In this document: positions 22,677 to 33,814 of the stretch, piece by piece
Position numbering within the stretch: position 1 is the stretch's first letter
How the letters are laid out: every line of letters starts with the position of its first letter
Source: Cephalotus follicularis
Lineage: Eukaryota; Streptophyta; Magnoliopsida; Oxalidales; Cephalotaceae
Assembly (NCBI GenBank): GCA_001972305.1
Contig: BDDD01005168.1
Span: 1-64,000 of the forward strand
Reading direction: 5' to 3'
DNA length: 64,000 nt
The notes under the pieces: model-generated
What the model was told of the DNA's origin: nothing
The model's input: only the letters and a program-made list of their open reading frames with translations
Database searches by the model: none
Translations under genes and position numbers: made by a program

Positions 22677-25529
22677 AAAGAATATCAGTCACGTTATGAA
22701 CTAACAGAATAACGTGCAATGGGGCAACTTTTGAGGCATCATCCTGGCATCTTTCCATGCACAATGCGACGTGTTGGTCATGCTGGTCTGTTTCCAGGCA
22801 TGCTCCAAAACGTGTTCCTCACCTGGTGCATGCAAGGGCTGTGCCATCTCTTCACCTGCAGCCTGCAGAAGAGAAAAGGAAGAGAGTCAAAAAGAGAGAA
22901 GAGAGAGGAGGACACGGGTGTGGATGCATGTGAAACTAAGGGAAAGGGAAGGATTTCTGCCAACATAAAACACCTCCTCCTTCCCCTCCTCCTCAGCTAA
23001 ACACTGTGGGAGAAAGAACAGAGAAAGAAAAGGAGAAGATAGAACCACCATTGTTGAACTTGGTTGGAGCTTGCAACTTGGAGCTAGTGGCTTGCAGCAA
23101 CGGGAAGGACCTAGAGGCTGCTGTAACCAGTTTGAAACGAAAAGAGGTAGACCTTCTAGTTCCTAACTTGGAACAACAAGGTAGGGGAAAGTGATAATTC
23201 TTATACATGCTTTTTGAGTTCTAAGATAATGAATGACATTGACGAATTGCATGTTAATGGGTGAATTGTAATCTCTGGACTTCTGTGATGATTACTGTGA
23301 AATACGGAGTAGCCATGCATGTGTGATTACATGAATATGTGAACTGGTTTGTGTAAAGGATGGATTTGATAATGGCTTGGTGCGTTAAAACAGTGGAGAA
23401 AGCGTTCTGGGTTGGATTGACATCGATGCCTACATAAGGACGTCGATGCCTTCGTGTGTAAATGTGAAAGACATCGATGCTTGAGTAAAGACATCGATGC
23501 CTTTTCTGGGCATTGTAGAACAGTAATGTTATGCCTTCGTGTGTGAATGCGAAAGACATCGATGTCTTTGGGAAGACATTGACGCCTTTTCTAGGTATTG
23601 CAGAACAGTAGTGTTTACTGTTGTTGGTGAACTGCCTTTGGTGATTGCATGTTTTATTCATGAAATAATGTTGTGGTTACATTCCCTGTTAACCAGTAGC
23701 ATGCCTTACACTTTGAGAGAGTGAGATTCGTTTATACGAAGGATTAAAGGGACGGATTCTACCCTCTAGAATCAAGATTCGCGAACTGATACCTCCTGGA
23801 ATCATAAAGACATCGACGTCTTTGGAAAAGCATCAATGTCTTTAGTCCAAAAACGCCTGGGAATAACTGTACGAATTGTTGGCGCCTTAGGGTAAAGATG
23901 TCGACGCCTTTGGGATAAACATCGACGCTTATCCCTCTGTTTGGAAAGGTTTCACATGAATGGGACCCGTTAGACCCGAAACGACTCTAGAAACGATCCT
24001 AGATGCATTCTGAGCATATGTTTGCATTATTACTGTGAATTGCATTATGGTTGATTTCTAAAAAGTGTTAACCATTTTGAAAAGCTTGTATGATTATTAA
24101 AATCATTATTTGTACGAAAATGTATATTTGCCAAATACGTATATATTTTCGAAATGACTGGGGAAAGTATTTTCCAAAGACGGATAAATGTTTAAAGGAT
24201 TGGTTATACTATTAAAATGTATTGTTTTAAGTTTTATAAGTTATTACAACCTGAGAACGGAGTAATATTGTAACGCCCGAGATTTTTGCGCAATGTAATA
24301 TTTCAATTTTATCAAATATTATAATTGAATTTAAGGGAATGGCATGATTTTTGACTTAGATGATGCTTTCCAAAATTTAAAAGGTTAGATTTTGGAAGAG
24401 GGAATGTGTGGAATGATAAAGAAATTCTAAATGATGCAATTTGAGGCAAAACGATGCAGTTTTGGGCTAAACGCGTTGATGTCTTTGTAAAGACGTAGAC
24501 GCGTATGGGAACGAGGGGGCGCACGTAAATGCATGAACATGCACGTCGATGCAGGCGAAGGCATCGACGCCCTTGTACAAAAGAGGAAAAGACATCGACG
24601 TCTAAAGAAGACATCGACGTCTTTAAAAAGGATATCAGACACGTTATGAACTAACAGAATAACGTGAAAGGGAGGGGGAATCCAAGGCCTTTGCAAGCAC
24701 CAGATGCAACGTGTTGTGCATGCTGGAATGTTACCAGGCATGAAACAGAACGTGTCCTCAACTTTGTGCATGCAAAGGGCACACATCTTCATCTACAAAT
24801 GCAGAAAACAAAGAGGAAAAAGATCAAAAAAAGAAAGGAGAAAATGGGGAGAGAAGGGAATGCGGAAATGGAACCTGCAAATGCATGCAACGGGAATAGT
24901 GAAAAGGGGTGAGAGTTCCCTAGCATAAATGCTCTCTCTTCCCCGCTAGTTTGATTAAACACCTGAGTGTTGAGGAGAACAGTGAGGAGAGTTAAACACT
25001 TCCTCCATTGTTGAACCAGTGGAGCTTGGGAGCTTGGAGCTAAAAGCTTGCAGCAATGGGACAACCTTGAAGTTGCTGTGACCAATTCCTGGAACACAAA
25101 GAGGTGGACTTACAAGGTTTCTAACTTTAAACCAGAGGTAGGGGAATTATATGTACATATTTGAGTTCAAGGTTAATGTGTTGCCATGAATGAAATGCAT
25201 GAATTGCATGCTTGTTGGGAGTTGAACTAAATGTTTGGTTGATGATATGAACACCTGTTGGCGTAGATTATGCAAGCATGTTGATTTCTGGGTAAATGCC
25301 ATGCTTGATTGTATGTGCATAAGGGTTGAGTACCCATGTTTGTGGATAAAATGGAAGAGAAAGTGTTCTGGACTCTTTGACGTCAATGCTATTGTGGTAA
25401 GCATCGATGTCCTTGTACGAAGAGGAAATAGACGTCGACGTCTTCGTTAAGCGTCGATGTCTATTTCAAACATATGAAGAATGCAAATGTTACTTTCTGG
25501 ACTTTAAGGATTTCTGGTGGGTTGATGAC

Positions 25530-26481
25530 CTGGTTACACACGCGGATAACCTGTTGTGCATGTTACACTGTGAGTAACGTATATGGAATTGCATGCGTGA
25601 ATGGAGGATGTTTTCTTCCTTGGAAATGAAGATTGGACGAAATGTTACCTACTGGTACCACTTAAACATCGACGTCTATGGAAGGCATCGACGTCTTTGG
25701 CTGCTGTGCATTAAGTCTTGCTCATAACGCGAGGACGTGTTAAGGTTCCTACCTTCAACGTCGACGCGTTGTGAAGAACATCGACGCCCAAGGATTTTGT
25801 CCTGTAGGCATAGACGTCTACAGAAAGACGTCGACGCGATTTGTATTGTTGCAAGCACTGACCTTGAAGGTAAACCTCGACGCTTTTGGGGCAATGGACA
25901 TCGACGCGTTGAGGAAAGACATCGACGTCTTTCCTCCTGGTTTGTACGGTTTGACCCAATTTGGACCCGTTGGCTCTGGAACGATTCTAGAAACGACTCT
26001 AGGCGCTGGTTACACACGCGGATAACCTGTTGTGCATGTTACACTGTGAGTAACGTATATGGAATTGCATGCGTGAATGGAGGATGTTTTCTTCCTTGGA
26101 AATGAAGATTGTACGAAATGTTACCTACTGGTACCACTTAAACATCGACGTCTATGGAAGGCATCGACGTCTTTGGCTGTTGTGCATTAAGTCTTGCTCA
26201 TAACGCGAGGACGTGTTAAGGTTCCTACCTTAAACGTCGACGCGTTGTGAAGAACATCGACGCCCAAGGATTTTGTCCTGTAGGCATAGACGTCTACAGA
26301 AAGACGTCGACGCGATTTGTACTGTTGCAAGCACTGACCTTGAAGGTAAACCTCGACGCTTTTGGGGAAATGGACATCGACGCGTTGAGGAAAGACATCG
26401 ACGTCTTTCCTCCTGGTTTGTACTGTTTGACCCAATTTGGACCTGTTGGCTCCGGAACGATTCTAGAAACGACTCTAGGCG
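25530..26481 (+). repeat. Tandem duplication, two units of 476 bp
   Basis: Unit 1 is 25530-26005 and unit 2 is 26006-26481. Both begin CTGGTTACACACGCGG and end ACGACTCTAGGCG. Only scattered single-base differences are seen, so the duplication is recent relative to the LTR. Each unit holds its own set of GTCGAC words (CATCGACGTCTATGG, AACGTCGACGCGTTG, AGACGTCGACGCG). Confidence 0.95.
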
Positions 26482-27587
26482 TGTTTGAGCATATGGTTGC
26501 ATTACATACTACTGTGAATTGATTCGTTATGATATTGCATGATTTCATAAATGATTTAATTTGAGAAATGTGTATATGGTGGTTGTGTGGAAATATATGT
26601 TTATATATATAATTTCCAAAAAGGATTGTATAAATGATTTCAATGATTGAAATTATGTATACGAAAATAAGTATTTTCGAAGAATTAAATACTGTACAAA
26701 AGGACTGGTTATACGTTTTGAACAAATGTAATGTTGTCAAGTATTTTATACATAATAAATTACTTGGAAATGGACTGTGACGGAAATATATATTTCCAAA
26801 AAGGATTGCGAAATGGTTTGACATAATTAAAATTATGCTATACGGATATGAATATTTTTGAAAGATTGGAGTACCTTTTTGATGTATTGTTTCAAGTATT
26901 TTATGATTCACTAAAACTACTTGAAAAGGTTTGAAAAGGGACCCTTGTATTTTGGGCAATACATGTATAGGTTTCAAGAATTTATACTTATAAATTATTT
27001 GAAAAGGACTATGAAATTTTGATAACTACTAAACCCTGTTGGGTGAGTAGCTGAAAACTGTAATCTGTGTTAAAAAGGACTGATGTCCATTTGGGATGTT
27101 TTGATTGCAAATATTTCTTATGTGTTAATTACTTGTGATGGCTTGTTTGGGTTACTAAACTATGTTGGGTAAGTAGCCAGGGATTCCACTACTGAGCTCT
27201 GTTGGGAAAGCAGTTGGAAGTTCCGTATACGGTAGCCACTAAGCTCTGTTGAGTAAGTAGCTAGGGTTTCCCACGAAATGGTTACTGAGCTCTATTGGGA
27301 AAGTAGCTAGGGACTCCCATTTGGTTGCTAAGCACTATTGTGTAAGTAACTGGTTATTGAGCCTGGGTGTCAGCAACTTTGATCTGGCTTGATGGGTCCT
27401 TAGTGACCTGATCGTTGTATCTAGCTCCTTCGGGGATAGTTTCGTGCTTGTGTTGTTGCGACCCTCGGGTGATACCTGCTTGTGGATATATGTATATATT
27501 CATGTATATCCTGTGTTACTTATGTACTGCATCATGAATCCATTCATTTCATGTCATTCATTACTTGATCCCAAAATGTATTTATGC

Positions 27588-27635
27588 TTAGCCGAGTGAG
27601 GACAAAGGCTAACCCCCTACTATTTCAGATTGACG
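27588..27635 (+). promoter_or_regulatory. Conserved LTR block resembling branch point and acceptor
   Basis: GCCGAGTGAGGACAAAGG, CTAAC at 27609-27613, a pyrimidine-rich run and TTTCAG|ATTGACGG. This is the best-formed copy. The AG lies about 16 bases after the candidate branch A, short but possible for plants. Function not shown. Confidence 0.5.
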
Positions 27636-28930
27636 GAGACAACTGGACAAGTGCAGTTAAGGCTATTTTGGGAGCTGCTATTTGAAGGTTGTTTAAGCTA
27701 ATTATGTATTATGATAATCCTACTCATGTTGGAGAGGATGATACTTTGTACTTATTTAATTTGGATAATTTTGTATCTGGGTTTTGGAACAATGTTTTGG
27801 GTTTGATTCATAAATATGAACATCTCCATAAGAGATATTTATGGTTTAAAATGAAGATTAATTCACGCTCCGTTTGTCAGCAATTAGCTATGATGATGTT
27901 GTTTTGCTGTAACGCGTAGTATGGGATGCGTGTTACGTTGTTAGTTCGGCTTATTTTGAAGGCTTCCACAACTGATTTATCTATTTAAAAAGGTTTAATT
28001 TTATCGTAAAATGGATAAGCCGGATTATTATGTTAATTTCTACCATTTATATGTCGTTTGGAAAACGGGGTGTGACATTTTAAACAAATGTATTTTGATC
28101 AAGTAATTAAATTTTATTGCTTGACTTGTACTGTACGGTGTTTGTCCTTGTTGATTATTGGCCACTGTGCTAATAACTTGTTGATTGTTTAGCCGTCGTG
28201 CTAAGCAACCTGTACGGAGGAATTGCTTCAAACCCTTCGCAAACGGGGATTGGAGTAAGAGTGCATGACGTTGGGACCAGGAGGTGGCGACGGTCATGAC
28301 GACTTGTTTGTCTGGTTCCTTTTGGGGACATACTTGCTGCTTGTGTTGATGTAACCTTATGAGGTTATACCTGTACTGTGAACATTCATATACTTTATAC
28401 ATGTATAATCTGCGATATATATAATGCGATATATATATATATATTGTACTGCATCATAAGGCATTCATTCATGTTGCTCATTATCATATACCTCGAACTG
28501 TATTTATGAGTCTTTTCACATAGCCGAGTGAGGACAAAGGCTAACCCCTACTGTAACAGATTGATGGAGTGAGGTTTGATATGGAGCGGCGCATGGAGAC
28601 TTAAAGAGAATACTGAGTTGTTCTCTATATTGTTATGTATTGGATTTTGGAACAATGACTTTCGGATTATTGTAACGTGGTTTATCTATTCGTGTTGTAT
28701 TATCACGCTCCGTTTATGGGCGATCGACAATGTTGTTGGGTTTTATATAAACTTTGTGGGTATCACGTAGTATGGGATGCGTGATACATATTTAAATTCA
28801 GCTTATTTCATGTTTTTGCTTCCGCTATTGAAGGTTTTTGTTTTATGGATTATTGCATAAGCTGATTTATGTTGTGTTGATTGCCTTACCATTTTATTGT
28901 TACCTTCTTGGAAAACGGGGTGTGACAATG

Positions 28931-28942
28931 TGGTATCAGAGC
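28931..28942 (+). other. Primer binding site (initiator Met tRNA)
   Basis: TGGTATCAGAGC three bases after the LTR end at 28927, continuing CATATTCC as in elements A and B. It shows that the outer LTR is a 5' LTR and not a solo LTR. Confidence 0.9.
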
Positions 28943-29293
28943 ATATTCCAATAAAGAGAAGACTTGTTATTTTCTCTTAATATTGGATTGTTAAGCATTT
29001 ATCATGATATGTATTTGGGATTATTTGTAATGTGGTTTACTTTTATCTCGTATCGTTGTATTGTATTTTGTTTCACGCTCCGTTTCGGGCGATCAGCAGT
29101 CTTGTTGGATTATTTATAAACATCACGTAGTATGGGATGTGTGATGTGTTCGGCTTATATATGATGCTTCCGCAGGTTGTTATGGATATGAAAAGTTTTT
29201 AATTTTATGGAAATTTTGCATAAGCCGGATTTATATGTTGATTACCGTACCGCTTTATATGCTATTTATGTTCTGTGGAAACGGGGTGTGACA

Positions 29294-29746
29294 ACAACAC
29301 ACACACTTTCACTCTATTTTCTCTACTCCCAAACATACTTAAACTCTCTGAGAAAGATGGAGATTTTAGAAGGAAGGCTTGTGTTTTTATGGAGAAAACC
29401 CGGCCCCTCTCTCTGTCATCTGCCCATATAAAGCCAACACCCCCTTTTTGTCACTTCAAACCTGACAGCACGTGGGCTGTCTGGCGCTGGCAGTCGACTG
29501 CCTTGACTTGGCAGTCTACTGTTTCTGCCGACACCCACACCAGCCGGCTGCTTCCTCACAGCAGCTGTATGCCGCCCCCCAGCAAGGGATCCAGTCGGCC
29601 GCTTCCCTGAGGCAGTCGGCTGCCCCCTGCACAGAAAACACACCAACACACTTTTCTTGCAACTTTCAACTCACAAAAGAGGGAAAAACATGGTTCTCAT
29701 TAATTCAAGCGTAAATTACATTTTAATGAAAACCCCGAGCGTTACA
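29294..29746 (-). mobile_element. Minus-strand LTR fragment with CAGTCGACTG cluster
   Basis: On the minus strand it starts TGTAACGCTCGGGG at 29746 and runs to 29294, next to a plus-strand LTR end. It holds GTCGAC-core words at 29493-29620 (GCAGTCGACTGCC, CAGTCGGCTGCC, CCAGTCGGCCG) and a TATA-like GGCTTTATATGGGC on the minus strand near 29427-29440. The flanking sequence at 29747-29889 repeats 28785-28927. Confidence 0.65.
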
Positions 29747-29889
29747 TACATATTTAAATTCAGCTTATTTCATGTTTTTGCTTCCGCTATTGAAGGTTTT
29801 TGTTTTATGGATTATTGCATAAGTTGATTTATGTTGTGTTGATTGCCTTACCATTTTATTGTTGCCTTCCTAGAAAACGGGGTGTGACA

Positions 29890-31096
29890 ATAGCAGTTAT
29901 GGAGCGGTTGGATTTGAATCTGTTCGTTTGGGGTTCGGATGGTTACATGGCTAGTATAGTATGGAGCCTACTCTTATATCCCGAATTAAGGTAGCTCAAA
30001 GTGATGACGGTGAGCTTTGCGCCTTACTTTAGAATGTTGAAAAGGGTAAACAGTCAGAGTTTCGAGTAGATGAGCATAGCGTGATATGGTTGGGTAGTCG
30101 ATTGTGTGTTCTGACTGATTCTACTTTGAGAGAGGCTATTCTATATGAGGCACACAGTTTTCCATTTTCTATACATTCGGGTTCTCAAAAATGTATAGAG
30201 ACTTAAAGCAAAATTTCTGGTGGAACAGAATGAAGAGGGACGTAACGGAGTTTGTTGGGAAGTGTTTGGTCTGTCAGCAAGTCAAGATCGAACACCAGCG
30301 TGCTAGTGGTTTGTTACAACCCTTGGAGGTTCCAGTATTGAAATGGGAGAGTATTGCGATGGATTTTGTTATGGGTTTGCCGAGAACTTTCTAGAGGAAG
30401 GATGCTATTTGGGTTGAGTGGATCGGTTGACCAAATCAGCTCACTTCTTGGCTATCCGAGAGGATTTCTCTGTTGATCGTTTGGCGAAGGTTTTCCAGTG
30501 GGAGATTGTGAGAATTCATGCGACTCCTGTATCTATTGTTTCGGATAGGGATCCCCATTTCACTTCACGATTTTGGAAGTGATTTCAGAAAGCTTGGGGT
30601 ACGAGGCTCAATTTCAGTACGGCTTTCCATCCATAGACAGATGGGCAAACAAAAAGGACCATCCATACCTTAGAGGACATGTTGAGGTCTTGTGCCTTGG
30701 AGTGGACTAGGAGCTGGGATGAGTATCTAAGTTTGGTGGAGTTTGCCTACAACAACAGTTGACATGCTAGCATACGTATGGCTCCATTTGAAGCTTTGTA
30801 TGGGAGGAAATGTCGAGCTCTGATGTGTTGGGATGAGGTCGTGGAAAGAGTTATTGAGGGACCCGAGCTAGTGCAAATCACTACTGAAAAAGTGGCAATA
30901 GCAAGGGAGAGAATGAAGGCAGCTCAATCTCGACAGAAAATTTATGCAGATAGACATCAGAGGGACTTAGAGTTCAAAGTAGGTGAACATGTGTTGTTAA
31001 AAGTTTCACCTTGGAAAGGAGTCTGACGGTTTGGTTTGAAAGGGAAGTTGAGTCCCCGGTACATAGGACCCTTCGAAGTTCTGGAAAGGGTGGGAA
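29890..31096 (+). pseudogene. pol: Integrase of gypsy element D (second half of split pol)
   Basis: Continues pol after the inserted LTR block. HHCC finger: HSFPFSIHSGS near 30150-30185 and GKCLVCQQ near 30265. The DDE region is present but broken by stops and at least one frameshift between about 30390 and 30780. From 30778 the frame changes to [20 protein letters not shown] and [16 protein letters not shown], then after a stop [14 protein letters not shown]. The gene ends abruptly at the LTR start (31097): the rest of the C-terminus, any chromodomain and the polypurine tract are missing, so a deletion removed the end. Confidence 0.85.
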
Positions 31097-33814
31097 TGTA
31101 ATACCCTGTTTGCCTGTACGTACTTTTCGGGCTTATTATATGTTTCGATAAGTAGTTGTCTACTTTATGTTGGGTTTATCAGTTTGGGCTGACTGATACC
31201 AGCATGGGCTTTTGGGTATGTTAATATGTGTAAGAGTTTTGGAAAAGTTTATGTTAATATATATATATATAAATCAATTATATTTAATACGTTTTTAAAA
31301 TGTGTTTTTAAAATAAAAGCCTTCTTTTTATTTTTTTCTCTTTTTTTTCTTTCCTTTTATCTCTTCCTCATGTCTCTCTTCCGTATACTTCTCCTTCTCA
31401 TAACTCCCTCATCTGAAAATCTCCTCCTCTTTCCTAATCCAACCAGATTTTGTCTCCACTTTTCCTAATCCTATCCGAAAATTTTGCTCCCTTTCATTTT
31501 AAGTAAGCATGCAATCACTGTTATGTCGCCATCTTGTATCCTTGTTTTTGGTCAGTGTCGTGTCTTGACAATTGGAAATCCTTTGTGCCCTTCGTACGAG
31601 CGTCTTCATCAAGCCAGGTTGGTGCTTTGTAAATTCTTCCTCTTGATGGTTATGTTTTGGTTATTCACTCTTTGAGCAGATTTAGGATCCTTGTGTTGGT
31701 TTCCTCTTCCTTTTCTTTTGAAACAGCCGGTTTAAGTTTGGGATTGCTGTGTGTATTCAACAGTTGTGAGTCGCCATTACAGGTTGGTTTTTGTTTGTTT
31801 TTACTATGATGGTTATTCTGTGATGTTATGAATCCGTTTTGCATGTATACATAGGTGTTGGAATTCGGTTTTTATTTCCTGTCACTTTATGTTCTATCTA
31901 CTGTTTTAAGTCAATTAGCAAGCCTGTAGGCATCTAGAAAGAGTTATGCAATTTGGTTATAGTATATGCCATTGGTAACTTGACAGAAAATCGAATTATG
32001 CATATATATGAAATGGTTTAAGTTCATCTCTCACCTTAAATTAATCACCGTCAACGTATCTCTTTTAAATTCGGTGTTTTGTTCCTCTTTTAAATACCAT
32101 ATAGAGTCCTCATAAATGTTGGTGGTACTCTAGTGTTGAGAAATCCGAGTTTTAGCAGCTAGATTGCACAAAAAGCTGTCTTATTTTGCTGTTCTGTCGC
32201 CAGGACAATCGACTGCCTATTTGATCAGTCGACTGTTTCGATTGTGTAGTCGATTGTCCTATGAATACAGTCGACTGTTTTGTGTTGTACAGCCGACTGG
32301 ACCCCTGTCACAGTCGACTGCCTGCAGTTCTGGTTGTGCAGTCGGCTGGGCCTGTTGCATAGTCGACTACCACCCTTTTGGACAGTCGACTGGAGTCCTG
32401 TATCAGTCGGCTGATTGTCCTGTAAATTTCTGTTTTCATATTCTCTTATCCGTTTGTTCTTCCGTTGAGTCCGGATTTTGTTTTAAACATCTTTATGATT
32501 CTGATTCATGGCTAAATGATTTTTAGACCCTTATATGAATATTGTTATATTGTATAGATTATTGTGCTACGTGGGGTATTAGAATTATCAGTTATTCGTA
32601 AGTTAATTCGGTAATCGCATAAGGTACTGATTTTTCTGCTCGTTGATACTCTTTTCTTGGACATCTGATTTATTCGAAATAAATCCAGTTTTATGAATAT
32701 GCCCCTTTCAGTTTATGACTCCATTATGTTTTGGATTTTGAAAATAAAGTCACTTGATATTTCTATGAGTTAAATATTTCTGACTTTATAAATTCAGCTA
32801 TGATATGTTTATGAAGTGTTATAAAATCATCTATTTACCGTGGAATTAAATGAGTTGATATTTTTCTTATGAAAGCATGTGTTTATATCGTTTGATAACG
32901 ATATATGAATATGTTTTGGAAAACCGTTTCTTATGTGTTTTAAATTGATTGTGATAAAATCAATGTTTTTAAATGGTGAAATACTGAGCTTTTTGTACCC
33001 ACCTATGGGCGTACCATAGGCATGTCATAGGCCTGGCACAGGGACATGACACTTTCCGTAGCGGTGTGTTAGTTTACGGCGTCTCTCTGTGATATCCTTG
33101 GATAGGATTTGTGATAGAGGCATTTAGATCGATCCTAGTTATATGATATGTGATATGTTATGATATGGGAATTGTTTGTGTAGTGCCGTACACTTCAATT
33201 CTGTTGGCATGTGGATGTCGGGAATCCCTTGCTATATGTGTTTCTGATATGTGATATGTTATGATGCTCAGTTATGGAACCTATGTTTTTGAAAGGTATG
33301 CTTTATGTTTTCAAAGATATGAAATTGGTTTATATGTTCTACCGTGGCCAATAACAAAGGATGTTTAAATGTTTTATTGCCTAAGAATTCTGCTTTGAAG
33401 TACTTTTGAATTCTTACTGCTTTAAAGTATCGTTTATTATTTTTACATTTTATATTCATACTGAGGTTTGCTCAGCCGCGTTTCTGTTTCCATGCGGCAG
33501 GTTATCAGGAGCAACGGGGCAATGTGTGACAAGAGTGACTCCCTTATGTCTAAGGATCATCTAGGAGTTGATCCCACTGTGTTTATGTTCTCATATGGTC
33601 GTAGTAGGGCTTGCTTTCATGAACTATATGTTTAGTTTCAGTTTATGACTTTTAGATTTGAATAAGTTTCCAGACCTTGTTTAGTTTCAGTATGTTATCA
33701 GTTATGTTTTAGACCATCATGTTTTTAATAAAGCTGAGCCTTTTTATTATATTATGTTATGTTAAGTTTCTGTATTATGACCTGTAAGGGCTCCCACAGC
33801 TCGGGGGTGTTACA
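31097..33814 (+). mobile_element. 3' LTR of gypsy element D (2718 bp)
   Basis: Starts TGTAATACCCTG and ends CTCGGGGGTGTTACA. It has a TATA-like run near 31256-31275, a pyrimidine-rich leader at 31330-31480, a donor-like CAGGTTGGTTTT near 31780, the CAGTCGACTG cluster at 32202-32412 and an acceptor-like TTCCATGCGGCAG|G near 33500. Near-identical to 16972-19413, which suggests a fairly recent insertion. Confidence 0.88.
32202..32412. repeat. GTCGAC-core word cluster (dialect CAGTCGACTG)
   Basis: Words ACAGTCGACTGTT, CAGTCGACTGCC, ACAGCCGACTGG, TAGTCGACTACC, ACAGTCGACTGG and CAGTCGGCTG. Compared with the 5' LTR copy, some words differ between the two LTRs (GTCGGC/GTCGAC), so the words still change while the rest of the LTR is near-identical. 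Confidence 0.8.

Larger units (their letters stand above)
24269..28077 (+). mobile_element. Inner solo LTR (3809 bp) nested in the outer LTR
   Basis: Starts TGTAACGCCCGAG at 24269 and ends AACGGGGTGTGACA at 28077. Related to the outer LTR along its length but clearly diverged. Features: GTCGAC cluster at 24465-24622, TATA-like CATAAATGCTCTC at about 24925, donor-like AG|GTAGGGG with GT at 25138, GTCGAC clusters at 25378-25462 and 25662-26410, a 476-bp tandem duplication, a degenerate repeat zone at 27030-27360 and the acceptor-like block at 27588-27635. I see no clean 5-base target duplication. Confidence 0.75.
22351..28927 (+). mobile_element. Outer LTR (about 2.77 kb, split by a nested LTR)
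   Basis: Outer LTR parts are 22351-24268 and 28078-28927. It ends CGGGGTGTGACA and is followed by the primer site. Layout: GTCGAC cluster at 22525-22676; TATA-like CATAAAACACC near 22966; donor-like AACAAG|GTAGGGG with GT at 23181; GTCGAC clusters at 23415-23588 and 23810-23930; acceptor-like block at 28521-28565; terminal block with CACGTAGTATGGGATGCG at 28765-28782. The homologous LTR at 38609-40480 runs through the nested site without interruption. Confidence 0.75.
22351..29889 (+). mobile_element. Nested LTR block inserted in pol of element D
   Basis: Starts TGTAAAGCCCGG and ends ACGGGGTGTGACA, flanked by CTAGC (22346-22350) and ATAGC (29890-29894), a target duplication with one mismatch. 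The reading frame of element D continues across the block when it is skipped. Inside are an LTR (22351-24268 plus 28078-28927), a second LTR nested in it (24269-28077), a primer site (28931-28942) and remnants of LTR ends (28943-29293 and 29747-29889) around a minus-strand LTR piece (29294-29746). Confidence 0.8.

Noticed and set aside
25676..26522. ORFs on both strands around the GTCGAC words, with Asp-Val-Asp or Arg-Arg-rich repeats
   Set aside because: They are by-products of the repeated palindromes in several frames of an LTR and show no known domain; the tandem duplication makes them appear twice.
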